A DNA stretch of 64,000 bases, taken from assembly GCA_916700875.1 (NCBI GenBank), contig CAKAKS010000295.1:1-64000 (forward strand). Direction: 5' to 3'. The translations under genes were made by a program, and so were the position numbers. The DNA is from Sebastes aleutianus. Lineage: Eukaryota > Chordata > Actinopteri > Perciformes > Sebastidae. The notes beneath the pieces were generated by a model. It was given only the letters and a program-made list of their open reading frames with translations, was not told where the DNA came from and made no database searches. Positions 10,159 through 20,676 of the stretch are shown here, piece by piece; position 1 is the stretch's first letter, and each line of letters opens with the position of its first letter.

Positions 10159-11421
10159 ATGTCACATAGTTCTGATGGAAATAATGGAAGTGAAATGGAA
10201 TGGATGTTACCTAAATCTGTGAGGCAGAAAAGGGCTGCGAGAGAGAGAGAGCGGATAGCAAGAGAGAGAAGTTGGTCGGATGATAGTGAAGTTGTCAGAG
10301 GTAATAATAAAAAATCAAGAACCAGTCACAACGATAGACAGACGGATCAAACACAAGAAGCGGAGTGGAAAGTAATAATTGAATTCAATCAGGATGGCGG
10401 ACACTACCACCCGATCAAACTTACCAGAGCGATCGAAGAGGAGATTGGGAAAATCAAAATGGACAGGTTCTTGAACAATAAACGAGTGTTGATACATGCA
10501 AACAGCAAACAACAGCAGGAAAAGATCCTCAAAATGACAACACTTAAAGGGGAAAAGATGAAGGCTCATATACCTGGAGCAATGGTAAAGTTGAGAGGAG
10601 TAATCTCTGGAGTCCCATTGAGTATGTCTATGGAAGATGTTAAACATGAGATTAAAGGGGGTAAAGTAATTGATGCCATACGGATTAAGAGTAAAAGAGA
10701 TGGCTCACTGAAGGAAACCCTATCGGTAGTGGTTCAGTTTGAGAAAACCCTCCCAAAATCGGTGCAAATGGGATACATGAACTACAGCGTGAGGGAATAC
10801 ATTCCCAAACCTCTCAGATGTTATGCATGCCAAAGAATGGGGCACACAGCACAGCAGTGTAAAGGAAAGCTAAGGTGTGCGAGATGTGGAGGACAGCATG
10901 AGTATGGAAAATGTGATAAGGATGCAAAGGTTAAATGCTGTAACTGCGGAGGTGAGCATAGTGCTGCGTTTGGAGGATGTGAAGTGCAGAGAGAAGCCAG
11001 AGAAGTACAGAGAGTTAAGACAATGAACAAAATATCATACGCAGAAGCACTAAAGAAAGTAAGGGCGACAGAAAGAAACAACAGGAATTCCAGTGAAATG
11101 AACCAAAGAAATGCAGCACAAAGGGATGGTAATGCACTAGGAAATCAAGCACAAACCCAAGTCCCAGACAATATGCAAAATGCTCGTGCTCATAAATGTA
11201 AAATGAATGATGATTCACTAGTAGTAAACAAAGTGGAATTTGTTGTCTTCATCTGCCACACCATTAATGTTGCAGCTCAGCTAAAAAAGAAAAGTGATAG
11301 AATCAAGACCATAGTGGAGGCAGCAGGAAGATTCCTTGATATACGTGATGTAAAAGCAGATCAGATACATGCACTTCTGACAGCAACTGAGGTTGGGGAA
11401 AATGGACAGAATGAGGGTTAA
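10159..11421 (+). CDS. LINE ORF1 protein (CCHC zinc-knuckle, Gag-like)
   Basis: A 420-aa reading frame, apparently full length. ORF1 proteins of this clade bind the element RNA and form ribonucleoprotein particles. Residues 1-70 are highly charged (RAARERERIARER). The middle, about residues 70-215, resembles the RNA-binding part of I-type ORF1. Three zinc knuckles follow: C221-x2-C-x4-H-x4-C, a C-x2-C-x3-H-x4-C near 240-252 and a third near 260-274 (C-x2-C-x3-H-x6-C). The tail is polar. The start fits: the ATG follows a 115-bp 5' UTR, and the stop lies about 10 bp before the likely ORF2 ATG at 11,432. The right copy lacks the N-terminal part. Confidence 0.85.
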   Translation: MSHSSDGNNGSEMEWMLPKSVRQKRAARERERIARERSWSDDSEVVRGNNKKSRTSHNDRQTDQTQEAEWKVIIEFNQDGGHYHPIKLTRAIEEEIGKIKMDRFLNNKRVLIHANSKQQQEKILKMTTLKGEKMKAHIPGAMVKLRGVISGVPLSMSMEDVKHEIKGGKVIDAIRIKSKRDGSLKETLSVVVQFEKTLPKSVQMGYMNYSVREYIPKPLRCYACQRMGHTAQQCKGKLRCARCGGQHEYGKCDKDAKVKCCNCGGEHSAAFGGCEVQREAREVQRVKTMNKISYAEALKKVRATERNNRNSSEMNQRNAAQRDGNALGNQAQTQVPDNMQNARAHKCKMNDDSLVVNKVEFVVFICHTINVAAQLKKKSDRIKTIVEAAGRFLDIRDVKADQIHALLTATEVGENGQNEG

Positions 11422-11431
11422 AGTTTTAATT

Positions 11432-11896
11432 ATGGTGCTCCACATACTTCAGTGGAATGCGAGAAGCCTGATAGCTAATGGGCAAGAATTTAAAAAGTAT
11501 GTATATGAATTAGAAGTAGTACCGGATATTATATGTGTGACTATAGGAAGTGATCATTTCCCAGTTCTCACGATAATAAACACAAACGTATGTATACAGG
11601 AAGGGAGCACAATTACAAGGTGGTGTTTTGGCAAGGCTGACTGGGAGAAGTTTACAATATGTTGTGAGGAGTCAGCTCACTTGGTAATATTAGAAGGAAG
11701 CATAGAGGAATGTACAAGTCAAGTTACAGAACATATACTGAATGCTGCAAAACTAAGTGTACCAAAACGAACAACACAGGGTAGGAAGAAAGTGGTACCT
11801 TGGTGGAATGAGGAATGCAGCATAGCTGTTAAAGAACGAAACAAGGCTTTAAGAGCTCTGAGAAAAAACATGTCACAAGAGAATCTCATTGAGTAT
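11432..11896 (+). pseudogene. LINE ORF2, 5' part: endonuclease remnant and RT start, cut by provirus
   Basis: The likely ORF2 start is the ATG at 11,432, followed by HILQWNARSL, the Asn-containing first motif of AP-type endonucleases. The frame then jumps from PDIICV directly to TIGSDHFPVL, the last endonuclease motif. The catalytic core with the Glu and Asp-x-Asn motifs is missing, equivalent to roughly 150-170 codons. The same junction occurs at about 48,845 in the right copy. The reading frame continues until the provirus interrupts it at 11,897 and resumes at 21,029. Confidence 0.8.
11893..11896. repeat. Provirus target-site duplication GTAT (left)
   Basis: GTAT directly precedes the LTR and is repeated at 21,029-21,032. 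The uninterrupted LINE at 49,197-49,200 has it once. A 4-bp duplication is usual for gamma- and epsilon-type retroviral integrases. Confidence 0.93.
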
Positions 11897-12248
11897 TGTA
11901 GTATCTTTCCTGCGACAGTTCTGTTGAAGTGATGAGAAAGGATGCTCCGCGGACACTGTTCTTGCTGGTATAGAGTTTATTACAAACAAGCAACACATGT
12001 CATAACGAACGTTCTAGAATCGTCCGGAGGTCTCAAGTCAGATCTGGAAGTCCTCCACTTCGGGGCTCTCGCGCCTCCTTATATCTGGTTGAAGTCATGC
12101 AACATCTGAGCTGAACGTATAACCATGTATGTCTCCTTTGTCCTACATGTTTATCATATGACCATATTCTCCACTTATGTTTCTTTGTCCTACATGTGTT
12201 TACCCTTAGGGCCTCTTGGTCATGTGCAAGACTTGAAAATATACCACA
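11897..12248 (-). repeat. Provirus 3' LTR
   Basis: 352 bp, TGTAGTATC...ATACCACA as read on the plus strand, with no difference seen from the 5' LTR at 20,677-21,028. Identical LTRs imply a recent insertion or recent gene conversion. Confidence 0.93.
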
Positions 12249-12283
12249 TATTCCCCCCTTCGAGACTTATACAAAGTCTCGAA
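12249..12283 (-). promoter_or_regulatory. Polypurine tract with adjoining hairpin
   Basis: On the minus strand AAGGGGGGAATA abuts the TG of the 3' LTR, the expected plus-strand primer for reverse transcription. It follows directly on the hairpin TTCGAGACT-TTGTATA-AGTCTCGAA (plus-strand 12,259-12,283). Confidence 0.8.
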
Positions 12284-13177
12284 AAAATAAATGAAGAGAC
12301 ATACAGGGGTATTTAACATGACAAATTTAACAACCCGCCCTTTTTACCATTGAAACAACTGTATGGAGTATAAAAGTGAGAGTGAAAAACCTGTCAGGCA
12401 GCTAATCTTTCTTGAAATATCCATTGAACAATGTAGACAGGAAAATTCTCTCACGGTCCCTCTGCCAAGGCGACCATACGTAGAACTCCATAACACTGAA
12501 ATGAGGAAATTTAGCAATTTGTGTATGGAAATGATTTAAGCAAATACATATGGAACTCTCAGCAAATTAAAACAAGACAATGTCCAAAGTCAGGCTGGTC
12601 AACCCATCGCACCTTTCTATGGACCTTTTCCTGCCTACCCCACTGTCCCTAAACATCGAGAAAAAGAAAACATCTGAGGTCCCATTATATTTAGAAACCA
12701 TCATTTGCCAAACATGTAATACACAAAAAAGACAATTCATTTTTAAGAATACTAATGGAACATCTAAGAGAAGACATAAGACTGTATAACGCTGTAGTTT
12801 CTCAGCAGCCTTGACGCCGGTGTAGTATCGATGACGTCTTGACTCTGGATGTTGTATCGACAGTCCACGTTCAGAGTTCTTTAGGCCATTCGTATTTTCA
12901 TGTTTGAAGTGTCTGAACCCATTCAGCCCCTCGGAATCCCTGACAGTCCACCACCCTCACAGTGGTCTTCCCCCAATATGTTCTAGAATGAAAGAAAAGA
13001 AAACCAGTATCTTTTGCATACAGAACAGATACAGATTAAAACATCAAACATAGAATAAGATAAGTAAAAAATGTAAAAAATGTGAAGTTAGAGATCATAT
13101 AAGAACACTTCTATAAATCAAACTGTGAATTTAGAAATCATATTGTCCATTAATCATATTGTTCATTTGTTGCCATA

Positions 13178-13208
13178 CCCCCCCTTCGAGACTAAACAAA
13201 GTCTCGAA
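13178..13208 (-). promoter_or_regulatory. Second polypurine/hairpin module after env
   Basis: A G7 run (plus-strand C at 13,178-13,184) beside the hairpin TTCGAGACT-TTGTTT-AGTCTCGAA (13,185-13,208). Only the loop and the length of the G run differ from the LTR-proximal module. It may be a duplicate left by a past rearrangement or a second priming site. Confidence 0.7.
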
Positions 13209-13287
13209 AGAGCAAAACAAAATCAACACTACAAACTACGCAAGCAAAAACAGAAGTAAATAATAGGATTATAATCATATGAGATAT

Positions 13288-15084
13288 TTAAAATGGATAT
13301 TCCTCCACCAATTCGATCTTTATTGCGTCATCCTCATCCACGTCCGTGCCAGCTTCGTGTAATAATGGCATCAGCGTGTGATCGCCAGGCAGCACAACTC
13401 CAACCCATTTAATTATCATAGCCTTTGCAAAAGTCAGCAACAGCGTGCAAAAACAAAACATCACACACAACGACATAACGAGCGCTACCAAAACCTGAAC
13501 TAACACTGCTCCTAGTGGCCCCAATTTATCCTGCAACCAAGCATTTGCAGACCATCCCGCTCCTTCTGATGGACCAAATGCATCTCTTATATGCTTCAGT
13601 GCATCTATGACATTAGTTATATTATCTGAGTTATCAGGAATCAAAGTATAGCAAGCATCCCCTGTTAAGTTCAAAGTCATACAAAGGCCCCCTTGTTTGG
13701 CCAAGATATAGTCAAGAGCCATGTCATGTTTCAGCAACGTCAATCTATGACTTCTCTGAGTGTTTGACAAAAATTCGAAACCTCTTATGGTTTCGTTCGC
13801 AAAGCCTTGCAAGGTGTAGGTAATGTTGTCAATGTGATCTGCCAAGAATGTCACACCATACCACGGAAATAATCCTATACCCCACTTCTCTCCTATACTT
13901 ATTCTCCAATGGTAAGATTCCAAATTGTGAAACTGCGCCAACTCACGTTTTCTCCTACTACGTGAAGCGACATCAGATTGAGCCTCATCAGATGCTTCTC
14001 CCTTCTGTACAGCAAAAACTTCATATGGGAGTTTCAGTGTTGCCATATAGCAACATCCTGTCCACCCGTATGGTAGAAATAAATAAGCATTTTCACCACA
14101 AATCCACCAAATATCCCTGAAATTACCTATAGTCACATTACCAGGCAAAACTTGATGTTTTACCATCAAAGTTCTACTCGGCTTACGCTTTGACACCTGA
14201 TAAATCACTTCATACAACTTATTCACATCTTTATCTTCACGCTTTCCTAAATCCATCATATAACCGTCACACTCTGATATTCCCATAAACATTCCAGACC
14301 CCTTATTAGTTTCATTTGAGCAAAAACAGTACTTTGCCCTCACAGGTTTCACTTCCATCGGATCAGGTACCGCTGTCATCACATTTTCATGTTGTTCAAG
14401 TAAATTCTCATATGGTAATCCTGCCAACCACGAACAATTCATTCTAGGTTTAAAAAGGTTCACTGATAAAGCCATCACTTTATCCACTGATGATTGCTGT
14501 TGATACAAGAGCCATGACAGTACCGAAGATTGACATGAAGTAGTTAATGGTTCCGGTACCGCCTCCAGAATTGAAGGCCATGTACCTGGTGTTGGTACTT
14601 TCAACACACATGGACCCTTCACTTTCCTGATTGATCTCACTGAGTGTGTTAACTGCTGAAACCATAAATTTCTACCTGCCCATGGGTCTACAATTCCCAA
14701 CGCTAAAGCATCAAATCCATATGCTTTCCATTTAGCTTCTCTCTTCTGCAATACATGGTTCTGATCAAACATCTCCTGTGATATCTGATCCGAGTCAACA
14801 AACTCCTTTCCCACATCTACAATATTCCTCTGAACAGTCTCAGATGAATTTCCAACCTTCACTTCCTCAATCTCCTTCTGAATTTTGACTTTGGAGATCC
14901 TCATGCATCTCTCCTTCGGCTGCATGTTCCCCCTTTTTTTTTTCCACAGAGTCATCTCGGCTCTGTGAGGGTTGTACCTCTTCTCTGGGTGCTTTAACAC
15001 AGTGCGATAAATGATACCAAGTTGGAGATCCCTTAACCTGAACTGCAGTTCCCGTACTGCGAACCACTTCAAACGGTCCTTCAC
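13288..15084 (-). CDS. env: Retroviral envelope glycoprotein (Env), open frame
   Basis: A 598-residue open frame that starts inside the 3' end of the integrase frame, as in many simple retroviruses. It is the surface/transmembrane precursor that mediates membrane fusion. Visible are a furin-type site RSRRKR at residues 375-380, a conserved W-x-C-G/GWTGCCY block at about 327-346 in SU, N-glycosylation sites in both subunits (for example NVT, NIT, NLT), a TM core with two cysteines spaced C-x9-C near 467-478, and a membrane span at about 524-553 followed by a 45-residue tail. The usual CX6CC of gammaretroviral TM is absent. No N-terminal signal peptide is visible, so the true leader may come from a spliced upstream exon, or the first 40-60 residues may not be used. 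Confidence 0.85.
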   Translation of the reverse strand: MKDRLKWFAVRELQFRLRDLQLGIIYRTVLKHPEKRYNPHRAEMTLWKKKRGNMQPKERCMRISKVKIQKEIEEVKVGNSSETVQRNIVDVGKEFVDSDQISQEMFDQNHVLQKREAKWKAYGFDALALGIVDPWAGRNLWFQQLTHSVRSIRKVKGPCVLKVPTPGTWPSILEAVPEPLTTSCQSSVLSWLLYQQQSSVDKVMALSVNLFKPRMNCSWLAGLPYENLLEQHENVMTAVPDPMEVKPVRAKYCFCSNETNKGSGMFMGISECDGYMMDLGKREDKDVNKLYEVIYQVSKRKPSRTLMVKHQVLPGNVTIGNFRDIWWICGENAYLFLPYGWTGCCYMATLKLPYEVFAVQKGEASDEAQSDVASRSRRKRELAQFHNLESYHWRISIGEKWGIGLFPWYGVTFLADHIDNITYTLQGFANETIRGFEFLSNTQRSHRLTLLKHDMALDYILAKQGGLCMTLNLTGDACYTLIPDNSDNITNVIDALKHIRDAFGPSEGAGWSANAWLQDKLGPLGAVLVQVLVALVMSLCVMFCFCTLLLTFAKAMIIKWVGVVLPGDHTLMPLLHEAGTDVDEDDAIKIELVEEYPF

Positions 15085-16801
15085 GGCGTTCGTTATACCA
15101 CTTCCGTCTAAACACCTTCACGAACACCTTGTCTCCAGGTTGCACTGTGATCCTTTTTTGCTCATCAAGCTTCTCCTGAACCTCCTCCTTAGTTTGCCTG
15201 TCAGACACATATGTGGATATTCTTTTATGTAGATTAACCATGTATGTAACATACGTTTGCATTTCATCTTCCAACAGGGCCAAACTTGGACCTTTCCCAC
15301 TTGTCCGCAGACAAGGCGTTGGCATCAGTCTTCCTGTAACCAACTCATGAGGTGTCATATGTAAATCGCGGAGCTCACTAGAGCGACATACCATTAACGC
15401 CAATGGAAGTGCTGCTATCCAGTTTAACCCCGTGTGCTGACATATTTTGACAATACGATTTTTCAAAACCCCATTCATTCTTTCGCAAATCCCTTGACTT
15501 TGTGGGTGGTAAATTGCTCCAAGACGCTGTTTAATTCCTAATTTTTGCAAAATCAATTTCACCGTCTTATCCACAAACTCTTTCCCATTGTCTGAGGATA
15601 TTCGATCTGGAAGTCCCCACCTGCTTATGACCTCTCTGCATAAGAACTTGGCAACCGATTGAGCATCTTTTCGTTTTGTTGGACAAGCCTCAGGCCATCG
15701 TGAAAATCTGTCCACTACGACTAGCATGTACCTTTTCCCTTCAATCGGTTTTATCATGTCAACATAGTCTACAACTAATTCACGCATAGGACCTCTTGGA
15801 GTTGGGATGTGGCCAGGAGGAACCGTCACTCCCCTCCGAACATTGTTTTTCAGACAGATAGTACACCTGCCTATGACATAATCAATCTGTTCAAGCAAAC
15901 ATGGTGCCCAAAAACCATACTCTTTTGTGATCTTTCTCTTAACTTCCCCCCTTGCAACGTGAGCTAAGCCATGCGCCTCCTGAATCATCAGACCCAACAG
16001 GTCTGGAGGCGATAGTATCAGCCCCTCATGATTTCTCCAAAGTCCAGTAGAATCTCGGGTGGCACCTCGATCTAGCCACAACTGTTTGTCCATTTCAGGA
16101 GCAGCTTCCTGCATTAGAATCATATCTTTGAGTGTAATTTTGTCTTCCAAGTTCACTTCATGCGTGACGAGAAGAACTTTGCCCAATTTATCTGCTCCAG
16201 TGACTGCTTTTGCAGCTTCATCAGCCGCTCTATTCCCTTGTGAAACCCTTGACGCATCCTTCTTATGTGCCGCACATTTAGCTATTGCTATTTCTTTAGG
16301 CTTCATCATAGCATGCAACAATTTCATGATCTGGGCGTGATGCTGTATCGGCGAACCATCCGTTTTCTTGAACCCTCGGTTCTTCCACACTGCTCCAAAC
16401 AAGTGGCACACATTATGTGCATATGCAGAGTCGGTGTATATCGTCACTCGCTTCCCTTCTGCCAACAAACACGCTTCAGTTAGCCCCACCAGCTCAGCAA
16501 GTTGTGCAGATGCAGGCTGTGGTATCTCTTCAGCCTTCTCAACTGTAAATCCAGTTCCCTGGGCTTTTACTATCGCATATCCGGCCCTTAATTTATCGCC
16601 CACACGATAGCAAGACCCATCAGTCCAATACTCCAGGTCTACCACATGCAATGGGAGAGCTTGTAAATCTGATCTAAGCCTAGAGTATTTCTCTGCTTCT
16701 TGAACACAATCATGTGGCTCACCGTCTTCTGGAGTTGGCAAATTCTCCGCTGGATTTACCGTAACACACCTTGCCAGGGTACCTCTTCCTTCCTCCTCCA
16801 C
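14867..16801 (-). pseudogene. pol: Retroviral pol remnant: RNase H and integrase
   Basis: A 644-codon frame opening at GTG, with no RT polymerase domain. Residues 10-50 look like the RT-RNase H connection. RNase H follows with D61 (YWTDGS), E103, D124 (YTDSAY) and D194. Integrase has the zinc motif H277-x3-H281...C313-x2-C316, the DD35E triad D345, D404, E440 and a C-terminal GPF motif, so these domains look intact. The frame is not continuous with gag (gag stops at 16,756 in another frame), so expression would need frameshifting or is lost. It is called a pseudogene because the N-terminal three quarters of pol are missing. Confidence 0.88.
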
Positions 16802-17694
16802 AATTCCTCTATCTTGTCCTCTAGTTCTCTTAGTTCTTCTGGATTATCAGTTTGTTGGTGGACACGGCGGCATCGGTCTATGCTTATTTCGATCTTTCTT
16901 AAAGTCTTCCGGGCATCCTCTTCATGGCCTTCTTCATCCTCACTGTCATCAGAGGTATCATTTCCTCTTATTTCCGCTCTTGCCAACATCCGCCTGACTT
17001 CAGGGTCATATCCTCCTCTGCACCCTTCCTGATCGCTTTGGTCACTCTCGTTTCCATGGTCCGACTTTTGTCTCCCAGACCCCAACCTTGCTTTATTCTT
17101 ACGTTTGGATCTTGGATACATCGTTATAGTTGTCTCCGCTCGTCCTGTTTCTATTACTCTGTCATCCTCGTTTCTGATACGGTAGTCACCCTCCTGACTG
17201 ATCACCGGGATCTGAGGATAGATTTTCTTAGACTTCATCCCTACCTCATAAGGTGGTGGTCCCTTCACTGGGCTCATATGTGAGAAAAATGGATTGGTGT
17301 CTTTCCTCAGTTTCTCTGTTTGTTCAGTATTTTGTTTTATTTCTTCTGCAACTTTATCCCTCTTGTCGTTTGCAGCTTTGATCAATTTCTGTCCCTCATC
17401 TTCAAATAACTGGAGAATGCCAAGCTCCACTTGCCTCTTCTCTTTGCGTTTTATCCCCTTTTTTCCTTTCTTTTGCTCAGCTTTGTATGTGGATACAAGT
17501 ACCAGCATTATTCTAATTACATCTGGGTTAAGAGTCCCCTCTATTGGCCATGGTTGGTCAATTTCAGGCCAGCGTTTGTGCCATTTTTCCGATATTTTTG
17601 CAATATTTGCGATGCCCCTAATTAAAGGATTATTCTTCTGTACTATCTCAACAGGAGTGATTACTTTCGGATTTTTAGTGTTCTTTTTTCCCAT
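16756..17694 (-). pseudogene. gag: Retroviral gag, N-terminal part (matrix and late-domain region)
   Basis: A 312-codon frame beginning MGKKNT, a plausible N-myristoylation signal for membrane targeting. Residues 1-95 are matrix-like and basic, 95-130 are predicted helical, a PPPY late-budding motif lies at 146-149, and an acidic/serine-rich linker occupies 215-265. The frame then ends in ELEDKIEELWRRKEE and a stop at the deletion junction, without capsid major homology region or zinc knuckles. The start ATG lies just after a purine-rich stretch on the coding strand. The truncation means particles could form only with helper proteins. Confidence 0.8.
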
Positions 17695-17765
17695 TATAAC
17701 GGCTTCCTTATGTTCCGTTATTGTACTTTAATGAGTAATTGCTAAAATTAAAACTACTCAGATTA

Positions 17766-17806
17766 CTTCCCCCCTTTTTTTCTTTTTTTTTTTTTCTTTT
17801 TTTTTA
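17766..17806 (-). promoter_or_regulatory. Long polypurine run upstream of gag
   Basis: On the coding strand about 40 bases are only A and G, ending in A7G6AAG, which resembles the provirus polypurine tracts. It could act as an internal priming site, or simply be low-complexity sequence. Confidence 0.5.
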
Positions 17807-17809
17807 ACC

Positions 17810-18176
17810 CAATTAATCAATTAACCAATTAACCAATTAATCAATTAACCAATTAACCAATTAACCAATCAACCAATTAACCAATTATCAAATCAACCAA
17901 TCATCTAATCAATAAATCCACAAATTAACCAGTTATCTAATCAATCAATCAACAAATCAACCAGTTATCTGATCAATCAATCAACAAATCAACCAGTCAT
18001 CTGATCAATCAATCAACAAATCAACCAGTCTTCTTAATCAATCAATCAACAAATCAACCAGTCTCTAATCAATCAATCAACAAATCAACCAGTTATCTAA
18101 TCAATCAATCAACAAATCAACCAGTCTCTAATCAATCAATCAACAAATCAACCAGTTATCTAATCAATCAATCAAT
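17810..18176. repeat. Tandem repeat in provirus leader (CAATTAACCAAT / ATCAATCAACAAATCAACCA)
   Basis: Two blended arrays: short CAATTAAC-type units at 17,810-17,885, then about eight copies of a 25-30-bp unit containing ATCAATCAACAAATCAACCAG up to 18,176. The units differ by small indels. No coding potential. Confidence 0.8.
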
Positions 18177-20653
18177 ATTCAGCTCAAATCTTCAAACAGT
18201 CACCACATTGAATGTCCACCACATCACAGATCAGACAAACTACACACAATAACATGAATGAACATCTTCAATTATCAGCAGAGGTTAGACTAAACAATCA
18301 TATGCCATTAATTAATCAAATGCATTAACTGATCAATCCGTTGCCAAGTTTTCTATTTCCTAGAGCAGGTCAATTTCCTAAGTTTATACATAAAAGCAGG
18401 TGTATATGTGTACCATCAAATTTGCTTATGACTGAGAACACATACAAATATGCAAATGCAGGTTTTGTTTTTGTTAAAGAGTCTGTGGATAACTTTGTAC
18501 CGGCCTTTTTAGTAGATGGAAGCCTCGAAGTTGACGTCAGCAATCCACCCTCCGTGATGTGCCGGCTCGCTGCCTTGCCTCCCGTCTCAATTCTCACTCA
18601 CCATAAATGACATAACAGACAAGGAACAGGCAATGATTTAGTCTCTTGTGAACCCATAGGTCCCTTTAACAGCATCATCAATTATATTCCTAACTCAAAC
18701 CCCTATCTAAACATTAAAGCACTTAGTGAACCCCACTGGACCAAACAGTTCAAACGACAAAGGAATTCTCTGCATCTCCCAAGAAAGGGTCATCGAAAGG
18801 AATTTTGGGAAGAGAGAGGGGGGGGGTTTCAAACACTACCCTTCTTAAACGAAGTTCATTTGTGCATTTAACAGCTTATTTATTATATTACGTCCCTTTT
18901 AAGAAGAGCTCATGTTTTATTCAAAAAGGGGGAAATGCCCAAAATAAATTCTTGCACTTCCCTTAATATAGTTTATTAGTATCTGTTACTCTTTCTGGGA
19001 TTATTATTATTATTTCTATTCTTTTCCGAGTGTCATACGGGTACTGCAGTTACACAACTCCACTTTATTTGTCCTGGTTTATAGTTATTTATCTTATGTG
19101 TATGCGTTTATCGTAACCAGGCTCATTTCAGTGGCTCATCGTTTCATTCTCTTTACTGTATCTCCCGGAAATCCCTCTTTTGCAGAGAAAACAAGCGTCC
19201 ACTCCTACCGGCCGTGTCATCACGCCCAACGGCGTGAGTGACAACAGTGATCCAGAGAGGGTGCGCTTCGATCTCTACTCCAGAGAAATCCCCACAATCA
19301 ACAGCTTATTTTTTCCCCCACAGAATATACTACGCCCGCCGTGTAATTAGTTTTCTATTTCTGCAGTCACCGGGTGGATCAGTCTGCTCAATTTTTATTT
19401 TCTAACTAGTTCAATTCATCAGTCTTCTAACAGAAGCTCATGGTTTTATACACTACATTATTCAATTCATTAGTCTTCTTAGAAAAAAAGCAAGAAGCTC
19501 ATTGTTTTATATAATATATCATTCAATTCATTAGTCTTCTTAGAAAAAAGCAAGAAGCTCATTGTTTTATATAATATATCGGGCCACTTATCTATCTTTA
19601 CAAATTATTACATGTTCTGTTCTCAAATCCCCACCTATATATGGTTATTCAATCCTAATATGTTCTTTCTTACTTTTAACTTTACGCACACACTTATTCT
19701 CTTCCTATGCATTTCATGGCCCACATCTGGGACACATTAGCAGCCAAATGTCACACACACACATTCTCTCCAGCTCCTTCTCCTCCCAAAATAGACACCC
19801 ACACACACACATTTCAGCACTGCTACGCACACACATTTTCTTCAGCTGCATCTTATCCCAAAATAAACACCCACACACACACATTTACTTCACCAGTTTT
19901 AGATATCTTTCATTCATACCGCATGCTTTCTGCCGCTTATTTACTTTTTCTCATAAAATTTTTGCCACCTTTGAGGTGTAAAATCTTCGAGGAGAAGCTA
20001 CTTCTTGAACACCGTTCGTCAACAAGCGTCAGAGTGGTAACGGTCAATCGAATTGTGATTCTACACTCTCCAGTTATTAACTGACCATCAGATGTTGTTT
20101 CAGGTTTTAATTGGCCCATACTAACATGCTCCTCCCTTGAGGGCTCTATTTCCTATCCGATTTGCGGCTTGTCATATGATCATTTCCTTTATTTCCTTAT
20201 TTCCTTATTTCCTTTATTTCCTTTATCACTCTTTACATTTATTTATTCAAATTACCTGGATCCAGGTTTCCCAATTTTGTCTTTCTAAGTTAATTCCGGA
20301 CTATGTCAAAGCCATCGTTACGCAGTGTCTAATATTTATTATGCACGTGTCTTAGCGTTAATCGTACATAATACTATTTAACACACCTTAATCGTTACCA
20401 TGAAACTATTCTAAACTATTCCTTGTATTTCTCATACTTCTTTTCTTTACTTTTTTCTTTTCTCTATTCAAATTTGGCACGGAGCCTCACTTTAAACATC
20501 AAATCAACAGGACATGTCTATAACAAGAAGGTTCTTAATTTACGGTGTGGCCAAACAACTCCACATAACAGCCCCAATTTATGACCAGTCATTCATTTGA
20601 GTGAGCTCACCGTTTGGGAGTTGTAGCAGTTAACAGCTGATGGCCACCTCCGA

Positions 20654-20671
20654 TCTTGTCTCGTGACGCCA
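20654..20671 (-). promoter_or_regulatory. Putative tRNA primer-binding site
   Basis: On the minus strand TGGCGTCACGAGACAAGA starts 5 bases after the 5' LTR. The TGG start and position fit a primer-binding site complementary to a tRNA CCA end. The tRNA could not be assigned by eye. Confidence 0.6.
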
Positions 20672-20676
20672 ATGTC

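Larger units (their letters stand above)
12249..13287 (-). other. Provirus 3' untranslated region with two hairpin/polypurine modules
   Basis: About 1 kb between the env stop and the 3' LTR, with no reading frame of 60 codons or more on the coding strand. It is bounded by two copies of a module: a perfect hairpin TTCGAGACT-loop-AGTCTCGAA followed by a G6 or G7 run. The copies are at 12,253-12,283 (next to the LTR, the expected polypurine tract) and 13,178-13,208 (just after env). Confidence 0.75.
17695..20676 (-). other. Very long provirus leader between 5' LTR and gag
   Basis: Nearly 3 kb with no convincing gene on the coding strand; the longest frame wholly inside it is 75 codons (18,370-18,597). 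It contains the primer site, a CA-rich stretch (19,737-19,890), A+T-rich sequence, a tandem repeat array (17,810-18,176) and, just before gag, a poly-purine run. Simple retroviruses usually have leaders of a few hundred bases. Packaging, splicing or translation signals could lie here, but none can be proven. Confidence 0.75.

Noticed and set aside
17810..18176. CRISPR-like array
   Set aside because: The repeats are contiguous and degenerate, without unique spacers, inside a eukaryotic provirus.
18341..18610. Accessory gene in the provirus leader (75- and 89-codon frames on the two strands)
   Set aside because: Neither shows a recognisable domain, and the longer one is on the non-coding strand; kept only as leader sequence.
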